A stretch of 64,000 bases of DNA from Lineus longissimus (taxonomy: Eukaryota > Nemertea > Pilidiophora > Heteronemertea > Lineidae), in NCBI RefSeq assembly GCF_910592395.1, contig NC_088324.1:5916953-5980952 (forward strand), given 5' to 3'. Under the pieces are notes generated by a model, which saw only the letters and a list, made by a program, of their open reading frames with translations, did no database searches and had not been told where the DNA came from. Both the position numbers and the translations under genes were made by a program. This document shows, in pieces, positions 45,038 to 55,950 of the stretch (position 1 is its first letter; each line of letters begins with the position of its first letter).

Positions 45038-47500
45038 ACGAGACCGGAGCAGACGGCTGAAAGTAGTTTATTTATTGGCCGCTAGGGTACAGAATGTACG
45101 TCGCTCACCCGAAATTTTCACGCAACTATAGCTAAATAGAGCTAGTTCTAGTTTGTGATTCATTTTGATACTTCAGATTTGGGCAGTAGACCAATATAAC
45201 TTAGTCGTCAGTGTGGTTTTAAGCTGGAAAACGTATTTATTTTTCTTAAAGTGCCTTTTTTGGACGGGTGTGTGCGATTGTTTTGTTTTTATGTCACGTG
45301 ACCTCGACCATGTCGACACAAAATTGAAATAAACCACCCTTTTCTGTCATTATTTAGGACGGATATTTCTCTAATAAAAATATTAATATAATTGGCCAAT
45401 TTCTTAGGCATATGATGTAGCGAATTCCCATGAAGATTTAAATTTAAGTTAACTTAATTTCAACCAATGGGATAGCAACCACCACCGGAAGATCGCGGAG
45501 AAATCGGTAAACTCAACGGAGTTAATTCAGAAAAATACCAAAAAAAATTGTTTGTAGGATATACAGTTGTTACTCTCTTTATTTCTAATCATTCACTATA
45601 TACTCCCGCACACACGTGTATCTTAAGAGCCCCTCCTAAGAGGGGGGCTTATTAATACAATACAAGGGCTGAAAGTGTGGTTGAGTGTAAAAATGTCTAC
45701 TCGCCAATGTATGTCTCAATTGCATTACCTTCTATAAACGAACTATGGTGAGGTGTGTTGGGGGGGGGGGGGGGGGGGATATGAAATACGTCGCTGCACC
45801 AAATTTTCCCTTTTTCGATTGACTTACCTTTAACTTGACGAAATATTTAGCACAACTGTCACTTCTATCTTCAATGCATGCTATGCCACTGACATGTGAC
45901 GCTAAACCATGCCAATCAATATCAAAATACACATCATATGTAAGTATCAATTAGAAATAGTTTACCACAGCATATATCACGCATAGGCTATCTCCGAATT
46001 CCGAATGACGAATCAGCCAACGCCTTGTACCTGTCTTGTTTGAAACCTATAATAGTAAAAACTCAACCCAACCTACCTCCAGAATGTAAACAGCCTTTCA
46101 CACACGAGTCATCGCGGTTTCACGCCTGATACAAATTGATCAACGTAGCCATAGCGACAACATAAACAAAGCGGTGATAACCAATGGACGCACTTCAATG
46201 GCGCATATCTCATATATGGAAAACATGCCGTTCACAACATAGATCTGGGTCATATATTCAATGTAAAGCGAGAGACTATAATATAATGGCCTGTCACCAA
46301 TAGAGAATTTCTGGCATGATATCACCTCAGGTTGAATATGTCTTGGTCTAAGGTAGGTTTATCGTATTTTACCTGCACATTCACCTATCGCCATAGTATT
46401 AGTAGATGCAGCAGTTACATGCGTTTCATTCATGCTGTTCACCTTAATGGATTTTACTGATTGGTATGGTTAATGGTAGCTATGATAGTTTGGGCTTAGA
46501 CAAACCTGGCCCTTTAGACAGTAGGCTGCAACGCAACGTTGGTATTTTCCTTCTAACATCACCAGGTACATGTATCAGATGATTAGTTCGTGTTGGGTAA
46601 GACATTCTAATTAGAGCCTCTAATAATCTCGATTGAGAAAGAAAATCAGGCGAGTGTGATTTTTCTTTCGCACGAAAATATCCCCTACCCCTCGTGTAGT
46701 TTATAATTCTAAAATACCTTGGTACCGTAAAGTCAACCTTTAAATGGAAAATGCATAAGCCTCGTTCTGAGTGCGGAGTGTTTTGGACACGCAACCAAGA
46801 TGGAAGAGGCTAGAGAAGCAGGTCCAGGACAGATTGCAGCGAAAATTTATAAATAGTTTGGGAAGCTGGTTTGACATCCTGACAAATCCGGCCATCGATC
46901 ACTCGATATGTGGCCTCGATATGTTTACTCCCTCAATCAGAAAGATGCGTAAGGAGTAGGCCCTGTTTGCAAGAGGATGCTGCAAGAGGATGTTATAAGT
47001 TTCCCGAACTATTTATAAATTTTCGCGGCAATCTGTCCTGGACCTGCTTCTCTAGTCTCTTCCAACCAAGATGCTCTACCAAAGTTCCCTCGGGTTGCAC
47101 TAAAATGTGGAAACCATGCACACGTCACGTCAATGGAATTTCAGCTCACTTCAGAAGTTTGAGGCTCTGAAAACACTGCTTCAAACACAAATCAGTCAAG
47201 GAAGCATCAACCACCCTCAGTTTTTTAATGAGCACTACACATATTTGCCGAGAAAAACGCTCCAAATATCCCATTTGCGCGGATTTTAGCATCACTTGAG
47301 CGAGCCGATGCGGACTTCCTATGCGCGCTGTACAAAATGTACATGTCTCATTTTCTGTAACGTTGCCGTAACATAATGTAAACAACGGCGCTACCGGCGC
47401 TCCGGCCGGGCCGGCGATGGATGGAATTTGCCAAATTCGCACATATTCAAGTTATTTTCGTGGCCTATCGTTTTAAGTTTGAGGTATTTTAGAATAGAAA
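45038..47500. other. No gene seen
   Basis: AT-rich intergenic DNA with a G run at about 45760-45778. ORFs of 60-104 codons occur on both strands without any domain. An inverted pair around GGTCCAGGACAGATTGC (46822) and GCAATCTGTCCTGGACC (about 47027-47043) marks a possible decayed inverted-repeat element. Confidence 0.5.
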
Positions 47501-47650
47501 TTGAACCCTCGGCTTCGGACCTTGGTTGAGTTACCAAGACACTCTCGGGTGGAGCTAAAATTTCGTCCAAACCCTCGCCTGTCGGCTCGGGTTTGGACTG
47601 TATTTTAGCTCCACCCTCGAGTGTCTTGGTCCTCCGCCTCGGGTTCAATT
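47501..47650. repeat. 150-bp palindromic MITE, TTGAACCC ends
   Basis: Outer arms TTGAACCCTCGGC and GCCTCGGGTTCAA, inner arms GGTGGAGCTAAAAT and ATTTTAGCTCCACC, centre GTCCAAACCCTCG/CTCGGGTTTGGAC. The centre resembles the hairpin near 7.73 kb. Confidence 0.85.
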
Positions 47651-47778
47651 CCTTAAACAAAGAAAAGTCCGCGCTTGAACAGACACAGCTGAAGTGAAAG
47701 TGCTCGAGGATATGTGTTGGCACATCTGCCCGAGACCCAGCCGTATCATTCTTTCATGTGCGTAACTTTCAAACAATA

Positions 47779-48199
47779 GTGAGGTTTCGCAAGTTAACGT
47801 TTTCCGTTAACGATTACGTTTTCTAAGAGCCCCTACGGGATTTTTTTACGCATAAATTGCTTGCTACGCTTAAGTGAAATTATGATTTAGTCAAAGCCCA
47901 GCCTTATAGCTTGTGGTAAACGGATTCAATTGGAATTTTAGAGACTCTTATGTGAGTATAAATATTACCTATACGGTGACGGTCCCATTATTCCAAGAGG
48001 AATGCATGGCGCATAAATATAATTTAGCGGTGGTTAAACTTGGGTGATAGCTCAAAGGATTTTCAGCCGTATGCCAAGCCTCCCGTCAGTCGATGACGTC
48101 ATTACGTCGAGTCCTCTGCCGACGGCAAATTTTGAGTCAGGATGACGTCAAATCGTAATCGTAAACGTAAACGTAAAATGTAAGTTTGCAAAACCTGCC
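47779..48199. repeat. 421-bp MITE, GTGAGGTTTCGCAAG ends
   Basis: TA plus GTGAGGTTTCGCAAG at the left and CTTACATTTT..TTTGCAAAACCTGCC plus TA at the right. Sub-terminal GTTAACGATTACG pairs with CGTAATCGTAAACG. Same end class as 389-506. An unrelated-looking TA plus GGCGGGTTTCGCAATCC lies at 48332-48350 and may be one end of another copy. Confidence 0.75.
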
Positions 48200-48390
48200 T
48201 ATTACCTGATCAGCTGCAATGTTACTCGCGCTAGTATATGGAAACAACTAATTAAAGCCAACGATAATAATAGCATAGGTAAAGAACGAGATAAGAATAC
48301 CAGTGCGAGTTTTCGTAAACTAATAGACATTAGGCGGGTTTCGCAATCCGTACGAACAACGTCAACGAAGTGCGTAGTTCTTTGTGGTCA

Positions 48391-49380
48391 CAGTGGGTGA
48401 GGTCAAGTCTCGAGTAAAATTGGATTGAGTAAAAGTTGAGTTTACTTTTAGTTAACATGAACTCTTTACCCCAGGTTCAGGTTAACTCTGAGTAAACTCT
48501 GAGTATACTCAAAGTTAACCCAGAGTATACTCAAAGTTAACCCTGATATAACCCTGGAGTAATTCCCAGTAATTGCCTTACCAGGAACAGATTCCATGAA
48601 TCCTGAATCTGAGAATCTATGTATTAGTAGGCTACATGCAGTATACCAGTTTCATGCTTCAGCCTTCACACAGAGCTGTCTACAATACTCAATAGATTTA
48701 TTTGAAGATGGATAAGGGGAAAAAGAGATTTCGTTGGACTGAAGAAAAGATGCTGTCCAGTTTGAATTACCTCAGGGAGAACCATAACAAGTTCAAGCTA
48801 GCGAAGAGGCACCAGACACTTACTGACTTTTTCAATGATGTGGGTGCTCTCTTTGATTATAGCAGGAACTGTTGTAGAGAACATGGTAAAGAATCCTCCA
48901 GTCATGGTACTCCTGGGAAATGCCATCAAACTGTTCATCTGTCAGTCGCAAGTGCCGGTGTACAGGCTCTTCGCTAAAAGCCGGCCTCCTGGTGAAGTTT
49001 TCTCGTCTTTCTTGGTCGGCAAGAGCTACTAGGACAGGCATAAAAAACATGGCTGACAACTTTTCACCCTACAGAACTTTACTCAAGACTTGACTTCTTC
49101 CCAAGTAAACTCAGAGTTAACTCCTAGGAGTTTAAGTTTACCCTAATGCATTATTCAATTCAGTTTTATCAAAGATGGCGGCTCTGCTTGGGTTGAGTAA
49201 ACCCTGGGGTATAATTTGAGTAAAACTTTGCACAAATCCAGAGTTTACTCTAGGTAAACCTAAAGTAAACTTTACCCCGGTTGAGAAGTCAAATATCGGG
49301 TATACTGGGGGTTATCTTTACCCTAGGGTAAAAATCTCAGGGTTACCTTTACTTTACTCGAGACTTGACCTCACCCACTG
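48391..49380. mobile_element. 990-bp DNA transposon with 28-bp perfect ends and a Myb-like ORF
   Basis: Perfect inverted ends of 28 bp start CAGTGGGTGAGGTCAAGTCT. TCA stands on both sides (48388-48390, 49381-49383), a likely 3-bp target duplication. Inside, both arms repeat AGTTAACTCTGAGT/ACTCAAAGTTAAC motifs, and 48708-48890 is a Myb/SANT-like open frame. No full transposase is present. A 3-bp duplication and a Myb-like protein suggest a deleted Harbinger-type element. Confidence 0.82.
48708..48893 (+). pseudogene. Myb/SANT-like protein fragment
   Basis: From the ATG at 48708 the frame reads KGKKRFRWTEEKMLSSLNYL and on through a helical segment (LTDFFNDVGALF), then continues to a stop at 48977 with composition that no longer looks like the domain. 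The tryptophan-containing RWTEEK start is typical of SANT-like DNA-binding domains carried by Harbinger elements. On the opposite strand, 49059-48920 has an open frame that could be a transposase N-terminal scrap, but I cannot support it firmly. The internal deletion probably removed the rest of both genes. Confidence 0.5.
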
Positions 49381-49459
49381 TCAGTGGTGCAAGTTATTCA
49401 CGCCACACTTCTAAATTGGCGTTTATTCTTACGAGGGAGAGTTTAGATACAGTAACATA

Positions 49460-50009
49460 CAGGGTGACCGAAAAATGCAACCCATACCCTCGGAGTGAGA
49501 TAAGTATGCTTTTATTTGTTTTTAAGTGGCAGTGTGTTCGGAAATGACTTGTTTCTGTATTTTGCCTTGATTTCCAAAAGAAAATAATCTAAAATCTCAT
49601 TTCCTATAACATGTCAAAAGGAGGCTTTTGAAAGCATGCTTATCTCACTCAGAGGCCCCATGTTTCTATCTCTTGGTAATACAATGAGGTCTAAATCAAA
49701 CCGTTCAAGATTTACGTGTACATTGATGTTTGTGCTCTTGTACAGGGCTTTACGTTGTCCAATGATGAAGTCATTGATATTCTAACCCCTCTATCTCCTA
49801 CACCCACCATTGAAAATAACTTAAGAATTGGGATTCTATGGTCAGGCAGGCGTACTCTATCCCACAACACATCATTTGTAGCCTGCATGTTGGATAAATG
49901 TCGCTCAGCTCCCGGACTATCAGGTCTAGATCTGGTGCATTCTCCAATAAATGGATGAATGAACTTCGCACAACGTTTCAAACCGGCTGCAAGTTTTTGG
50001 ATCACCCTG
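49460..50009. repeat. 550-bp mariner-type MITE, CAGGGTGACC ends
   Basis: TA plus CAGGGTGACCGAAAAATGCA at the left and TTTTTGGATCACCCTG plus TA at the right. No transposase. A likely related end occurs at 56077 (TACAGGGTGATACC...AAAAAATGCAACC), and TACAGGGTGTCACGG near 52844 may be a third. Confidence 0.75.
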
Positions 50010-53000
50010 TACATGCAGGCCAAAGGGTGGCATGAAATTGTCATATTAGTATGTACATCTCGAACAATGCATGTAATATTCCAAGGTTTTGTGTCACAAA
50101 AAATATTCTTCCCAACCTTACTCTGTGCTGAGAATGTGGTAAGGCTGGTTACTTGTAAAAAAGTTTTAGCTAACATTTATGGAGTGTTTAACACAAACCT
50201 GTTGTATCGAATATTTACGACAAAAACAAAGCCTCATACTTTTATTAGGCCCCATTTTTTTCGAAAATATTGGACACTAGCCACTAGCTCTTTGGCTCAT
50301 TCTATTCCGAGATATCACCAATTGATCAAAGGCCTACTTAAGGAAACGGAATTGTCATCAGATTTCAAATAAATTAGAAATTTGTACTTTCAGTTTGCCT
50401 TGAGGCTAGGGTTCACCTATCACATTTGTGCGCTCCCAACACAAATATCTATAACAAATTACTCACAAAAGGTTATTTATTCATTTCAATGTAGGTTTTG
50501 ATTCCAACCTTTATCTTCCCATTTGCATAAAAAATATCAATTTTGACCGATTCGAATAGATTATAATTAACTTTTAATTAGAGGTCATAATTTGAGTTTT
50601 GAACAATCGGACTACAGACTATCCGTTTCAGATTTGGACTCGCACATCGAGGCATGGTGCGTGCAGGTGCTATCGATCCGTTTTTTTCTAAAAATACCAT
50701 CCATTTCATTGGTATAAACAAATTAATGCCCTGAAGGCCTCGGTTTATAATTTTCTGAATATTGCCTATTTCCGCCCAAATATCTCCAAAAAGCGATTGT
50801 TGGGATCTGGAATGCACTGATGGCTATATTTTTCAAATATTTCCATCTATTAAAGAGAAAGCTTGTTACAAAAACAATAGGCCTAATCTAAAAATAATGC
50901 GTGCCGACCGCAGTTACAACTTTGTTATTGTAATTCACGTCATTACCCGCCACTGCCTATGGCTGTTCGGATATTCTGCGGTCACTTGTGTTAATTGCAA
51001 ACCGGGTCAATGGGCCTACATCTGATTTGAAAGCCGAAAACGGCATTGAATTGAATTCTTGAAAAGAGTATATTTGCGCGACGAGGGGAATTAAATCTGC
51101 ATGTAAATGGTGTAAAGCAAGCATCAGTTGAGAGGATCGCCGCTTGTCAAAATTGCTTGCCGTAGATGAACCCCAACCATAATATAAACCATCTTCTCTC
51201 TGGACTCATCAATTTGTGTATATCACTTAAATATACACTAATACAGTACTAAACATATTGGATACTGGGCCAGGCATATGGTCATCTTTTGACATAGTCG
51301 CAATAACGTACATCAGAGAGGAGAATAATCTTCACTATACCCTTAATAACCCTCCCTCGACAATTTTAGCTACCATGACAATGTTTACGCGAATAAAGAT
51401 CTACAAAATTCCGTGTAGTTCATCACAGCAATCAACAGGCAGACTAACGGTTAGTGTGGACCTTGCATGCATTTACTCTTCACTTACAACAATATCGATT
51501 GAATATCATTGATAGCCACAAGCCTTTATAATCACTATATCACTATGTCGCATGGAATCGCATTCGCTATGTCCTTATATTCTTAAACCAGCGTATTCTA
51601 GTTGTACTAAGGCCGCATGTTTGACAAGCATTGTCGGCTTAGACCGCTCTGATAATGTTCGATGTAATGTAGGCCTTGATATTTTGGATCTATGGAATGT
51701 ATACATACATATACAATTTTTGTGTTGACAGTCATGCTATTTACTTCTCTCAATCAAAATGTTATCAGACCATTTATAAGCAGGTGCGACAACGTATTGG
51801 GAATGTACATGTATATGATTTGGTACCGCAAGGATAGTATTAAATGGAGAGAAATTTAAAAATATACAATTTTCCCGACGACCAATTTGGGTCCCCCTTG
51901 TATTATCTGAGGCTAAAATTGAAAAAAAATAAGAATGTTTTTATTTCATTTCCCCCGCCCCACATAGATTTTGAGTCTGGTGGAATTTTTTTATTCCCGC
52001 CCCTCATAGGTTTTTAGATCAAAGAAAACTACTTCTATTGTTTTATTCCCGCCCCACCCTCAAAAAGGTTTTGCGTCTGAAGTTTCGTAATCCAACTGAT
52101 TAAAAAAGTGTGGCCTGATGAATCAAATGCAGTCAGCAATAAAAATTATCTACATTGTATTGTCTTTTGGTCATAGCTCATGCGTCCATGCAGTCCTAAA
52201 TTAGGCTCAGATTAATATTCATTTGTCCAAAAAATACGTCAGCTGCGAGTCCTCTTGAACATAGGATGTTTAAAAATACTTAGTCTAGGAGTGGATGATA
52301 TCTAACCCTTGCATTTTCAACCCGTAAATGTACTTTCCGCTGACCTGGATGTCAAGTATTAAGTAAAGTTTATAATGATCGAAAATATACGCCCGAAAAA
52401 GATTGTGTGCTGACCAATAAATGTTGACCTTGTTTTAACTTTAAGTCGACCTATCCAGCTTTTTCAGATGGTTCTTTTCAGAACTCACATTTTATTATCT
52501 AAGGTGAGTTGAATATCTCATAGACATCTGCGCTGCTAAGAGTTATTCAAAGGAACAACCTTTACAAGTCCAGCCCCCCCCCCCCCTCCCTCCCCCGCAT
52601 TAAAATTCAAACGAAGTAGAAAAAAGAGAAACTAACTTTGAACATCGAAGACAATGAACCTTCACATGTATATTTCTATCGTCACTTGGAGTGGCTATAA
52701 CTGACAGTGATTGTCTATCAGTGATCGATTGACATCAATTACTGACACATCTTATCAAGAAGGAATTTCTGACTTTGATGGCTTGCGTCATAAAATATAC
52801 CATACTTGACATTTGGCTATTAGTATTAACAACTGTGCCAGAGATACAGGGTGTCACGGTTATGAATGTTGGTCTTTTTTTTAGCGATTAGGTAAACATA
52901 TGAAAAACTTGCCACCCTCATTTAAGCACGATGCAATGCAAATTTAAATCGCCGCGGCCTGCAATTTAAATCGAACAAATGCCGTGACAAGCGCTCTTTT

Positions 53001-53279
53001 GCAATGGTCGTCTCAGGTCGCAGTGACAGCGAGTAAGAATACAAAATTCAGCCATTGATTGGTTTACTCCCCGGCAAGAGATCATTTGTCGCCCATACAT
53101 CATGTACATGTTGCAGCAAATCGATTAAATCGTACGTTTGTGGGGTACGTAGGCCTAACAAAAACCCAAACAGTCACATTGCCGAAAAAAAGATTTTCTG
53201 ACCAGTAAAAACTCGGGCAAGTGGCAACTCGGGAATTGCGCGACGTCATGGGTGACGCCTATGGCATGTTTTTTGTAGC
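50010..53279. other. No gene; low-complexity stretches
   Basis: Intergenic. Three loose copies of ATTCCCGCCCC-type motif in T-rich DNA lie at about 51940-52070, a C run at about 52573-52587, and a transposon-like end TACAGGGTGTCACGG at about 52844. No coding domains. Confidence 0.5.
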
Positions 53280-54370
53280 AAAATTCGATTTGAGCAACAT
53301 TGCAATTAAAATTCGATTTTTGTGCCTATCTATTCGATTTTAATCAACTTTGTTCGATTCTTCCCTCAATCATTTGATTTTTTTGCATATTCATTCGATT
53401 TTTTTCAAACATTTATCAACAAAAAATACTGTTCTTGTTGTATATCAAATCAAACACTATAAATTCATAATCGAATATAACTTAGAAAAAATCAAAAGGT
53501 GAAAGAAATAGATCAAAATCAGATTCAAATATATCGCATTAACTGGTCAAAAAACGAAGCATTTTCGATTTTAATTACACCAAATCTTTCTATTTAATCA
53601 AAGTATATTCAATTTCAGAATCAAATAAGAAGTATATACGATTTTGAAATCGAATACTCATTCGATTTAAATCGAATAGGTCATTCGATTTAAAATCGAA
53701 TAGACCATTCGATTTAAAATTGAATATGTCATTCGATTTTTGTAGATTTCTATTCGATTTTGATTGGTCAACCGTAGTCACGTGACAAACTAGCAACCAA
53801 TTAGAATCGAATGGAATAGAAGCAGAATCGAAAAGACCATTCGATTTAAAACCGAATAGGTCATTCGATTTTGTGTAGATTTCTATTCGATTTTGATTGG
53901 TCAATCATAGTCACGTGACAAACTAGCAACCAATTAGAATCGAATGGAATAGGAGCAGAATCGAATGAGACCATTTGATTTAGAAATCGAATACTCATTC
54001 GATTTAAATCGAATAGTCATTCGATTTAAATCAAATAGACCATTTGATTTTTAAATCGAATATTGCTTTTCATTTGATATGGAATCGAATGAACATTCAT
54101 TCTTAAAATCAAATTATCATTCAATTTTTTGTAAGAACTATTTGATTATATCGAAATGTACTTTAATCTATATGACGAATTATGCGATTAATATTGAATA
54201 GGTGATTTGTAAGAATCGAATGAGATTGTTTGATCTCGGTCTTGATATTTTAAACTCTTTCCAATACATTTTTGATAAAACAACCTATCATTCGATTCGA
54301 TTGACAATTTATTTGATTTATTTTTCACTAAAGAAACTATTCATTCGATTTCTGACTGAAATATTGAATG
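53280..54370. repeat. ATTCGATTT-rich satellite-like block with 133-bp tandem units
   Basis: About 1.1 kb is dominated by ATTCGATTT and its complement, often as the palindrome ATTCGATTTAAATCGAAT. Within it, units of 132-134 bp start at 53703, 53835 and 53969. The first two share GATTGGTCAA, the E-box CACGTGAC and AACCAATTAGAATCGAATGG almost exactly. No coding content; open frames here are repeat-driven. Confidence 0.85.
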
Positions 54371-55788
54371 AATCAGTGAATCGCATAGTGCTACACATAA
54401 CAGGCCATAGACGCCAAAGACGTCATGATCAAGGCAACTTCGGACCTTGAACTAAAGTGGCCGATTCTCAGTTGATATTTGCTATTTTTCAGTAATAAAA
54501 TGAAGATAAAGAAAACAGATTCACAACCTCAGTGGCACTGTAGTGAACCGCTAGACCACACACATTTCGGACGTAGATTTCGATTGGTATACATTCGTGA
54601 TACGATAAAATACATTCACGTTAGGACGACATCGTTAAGAGCAGTCAAAATGTTCGCAGGGGATCGAGGGGTTATTTACAAATTGTCTGTGTAAATATTT
54701 TTGGCGAGTTATTTTATATTTAATCTACGGCAAGATAAAATTGTGACAGTACACTACAATTCCATGTGTTTTGTGAATGCATGCAAGGCTCCAATGAATT
54801 AAAATTAAGAATAATGCCTCCCTACCACCAGTATGTTAGGATCCTAACCAATAATGTTAGGATCGGCCAAATATGTACATTAGCTTGTTCTAACTAAATA
54901 TATAAATAAAAAGAAATATGTGATTAATAACAAGCCACTGTCTCGCGTATCGTCGGTTTCTTGACAATACTTATGATCAGTTCAGTTGGATCATGTTGCA
55001 AATTACCCAAGCTAATTGGTATTTTTGTATGGAATACAAAACTGACATGAATGTACTGTTCATATGTGATGTTTTCTGCATTGCGCAAAAATCGGTTGAG
55101 TGGACATTATTATCAATTTCGTGTTCCCATGGCAACCTAAAGGTGTGCCGGTGATTGACTTATTGACTGAAGCATTTCTATATTATCCACGCATGGCAAT
55201 AATAAGCGGCGGGGGGGGGGGGGGTGGGGTGGGAGAAAGCATTTTCCTTGTAAGCTTTGAGAAAAAAAGGACGGGGTACTTGTTTCCCAAAAAGTCAGGA
55301 GATGTTTTTGTCCGTCAGCCTGCACTGCAAAACGCTAAAGTACCGTTTTCAAGAACCTCGTCGGCAGGTTTCAAAAGTGCGCGAATTTCAAACTGGGTAA
55401 CTTTTAGAGTCCTAAAAGGTACCCAGGATCGTCCTGGGTAACTTTTAGTGGTACCCAGGACGACATCTACCGATTGGACATAAGTGCATGAGCCGTTGAT
55501 AAACTAGCCATTGTATAGCATCCTATATTGACAGGAAACTAACAGTCTAAATGAGAGGCTAGTAATGAGGAACCGGCGCGATTTATCCGCCGCGTGGCGC
55601 TGCAATCGATCATACCAAAACTCTCCATTTCCAATGTGCATCATCATGTTATTTCTGAGCCCAAAAACGATCGCTTATTTTCGACCGATTTGGGCGACGT
55701 TTCCTCATTGAAGTCGGCGTTTAGTACATGTGACAAATGCATCGAGTCGATGCGTGTAGAGATGCGATATGCGGGGATGCATTGAGCT
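54371..55788. other. No gene
   Basis: Intergenic. A paired ATGTTAGGATC motif at 54831-54865, a G run at 55210-55221 and a short inverted GGTACCCAGGA/TCCTGGGTA cluster at 55420-55462 are the only notable points. Confidence 0.5.
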
Positions 55789-55950
55789 GTGTGCATGATG
55801 CTTTCGTTTTGTTTCTACTTTCGTTTTGGATTTGGATTTTATTGTGTGCATGATGCTTTCGTTTTGTTTCTGCTTTCGTTTTGGATTTGGATTTTATTGT
55901 GTGCATGATGCTTTCGTTTTGTTTCTGCTTTCGTTTTGGATTTGAATTTT
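55789..55950. repeat. 55-bp minisatellite, three copies
   Basis: Units start at 55789, 55844 and 55899 (GTGTGCATGATGCTTTCGTT...). Copies differ at about two positions, so the array is young. The strong pyrimidine/purine strand bias comes from TTTCGTTTTG motifs. Confidence 0.92.

Noticed and set aside
47391-47723. 110-codon minus ORF
   Set aside because: It reads straight through the palindromic MITE at 47501-47650.
49712-50372. Overlapping ORFs of 80-154 codons on both strands
   Set aside because: They overlap a non-coding mariner-type MITE and its flank; no domain seen.
53590-54450. Phe/Asp/Asn-rich ORFs
   Set aside because: They follow the ATTCGATTT repeat and have no protein-like composition.
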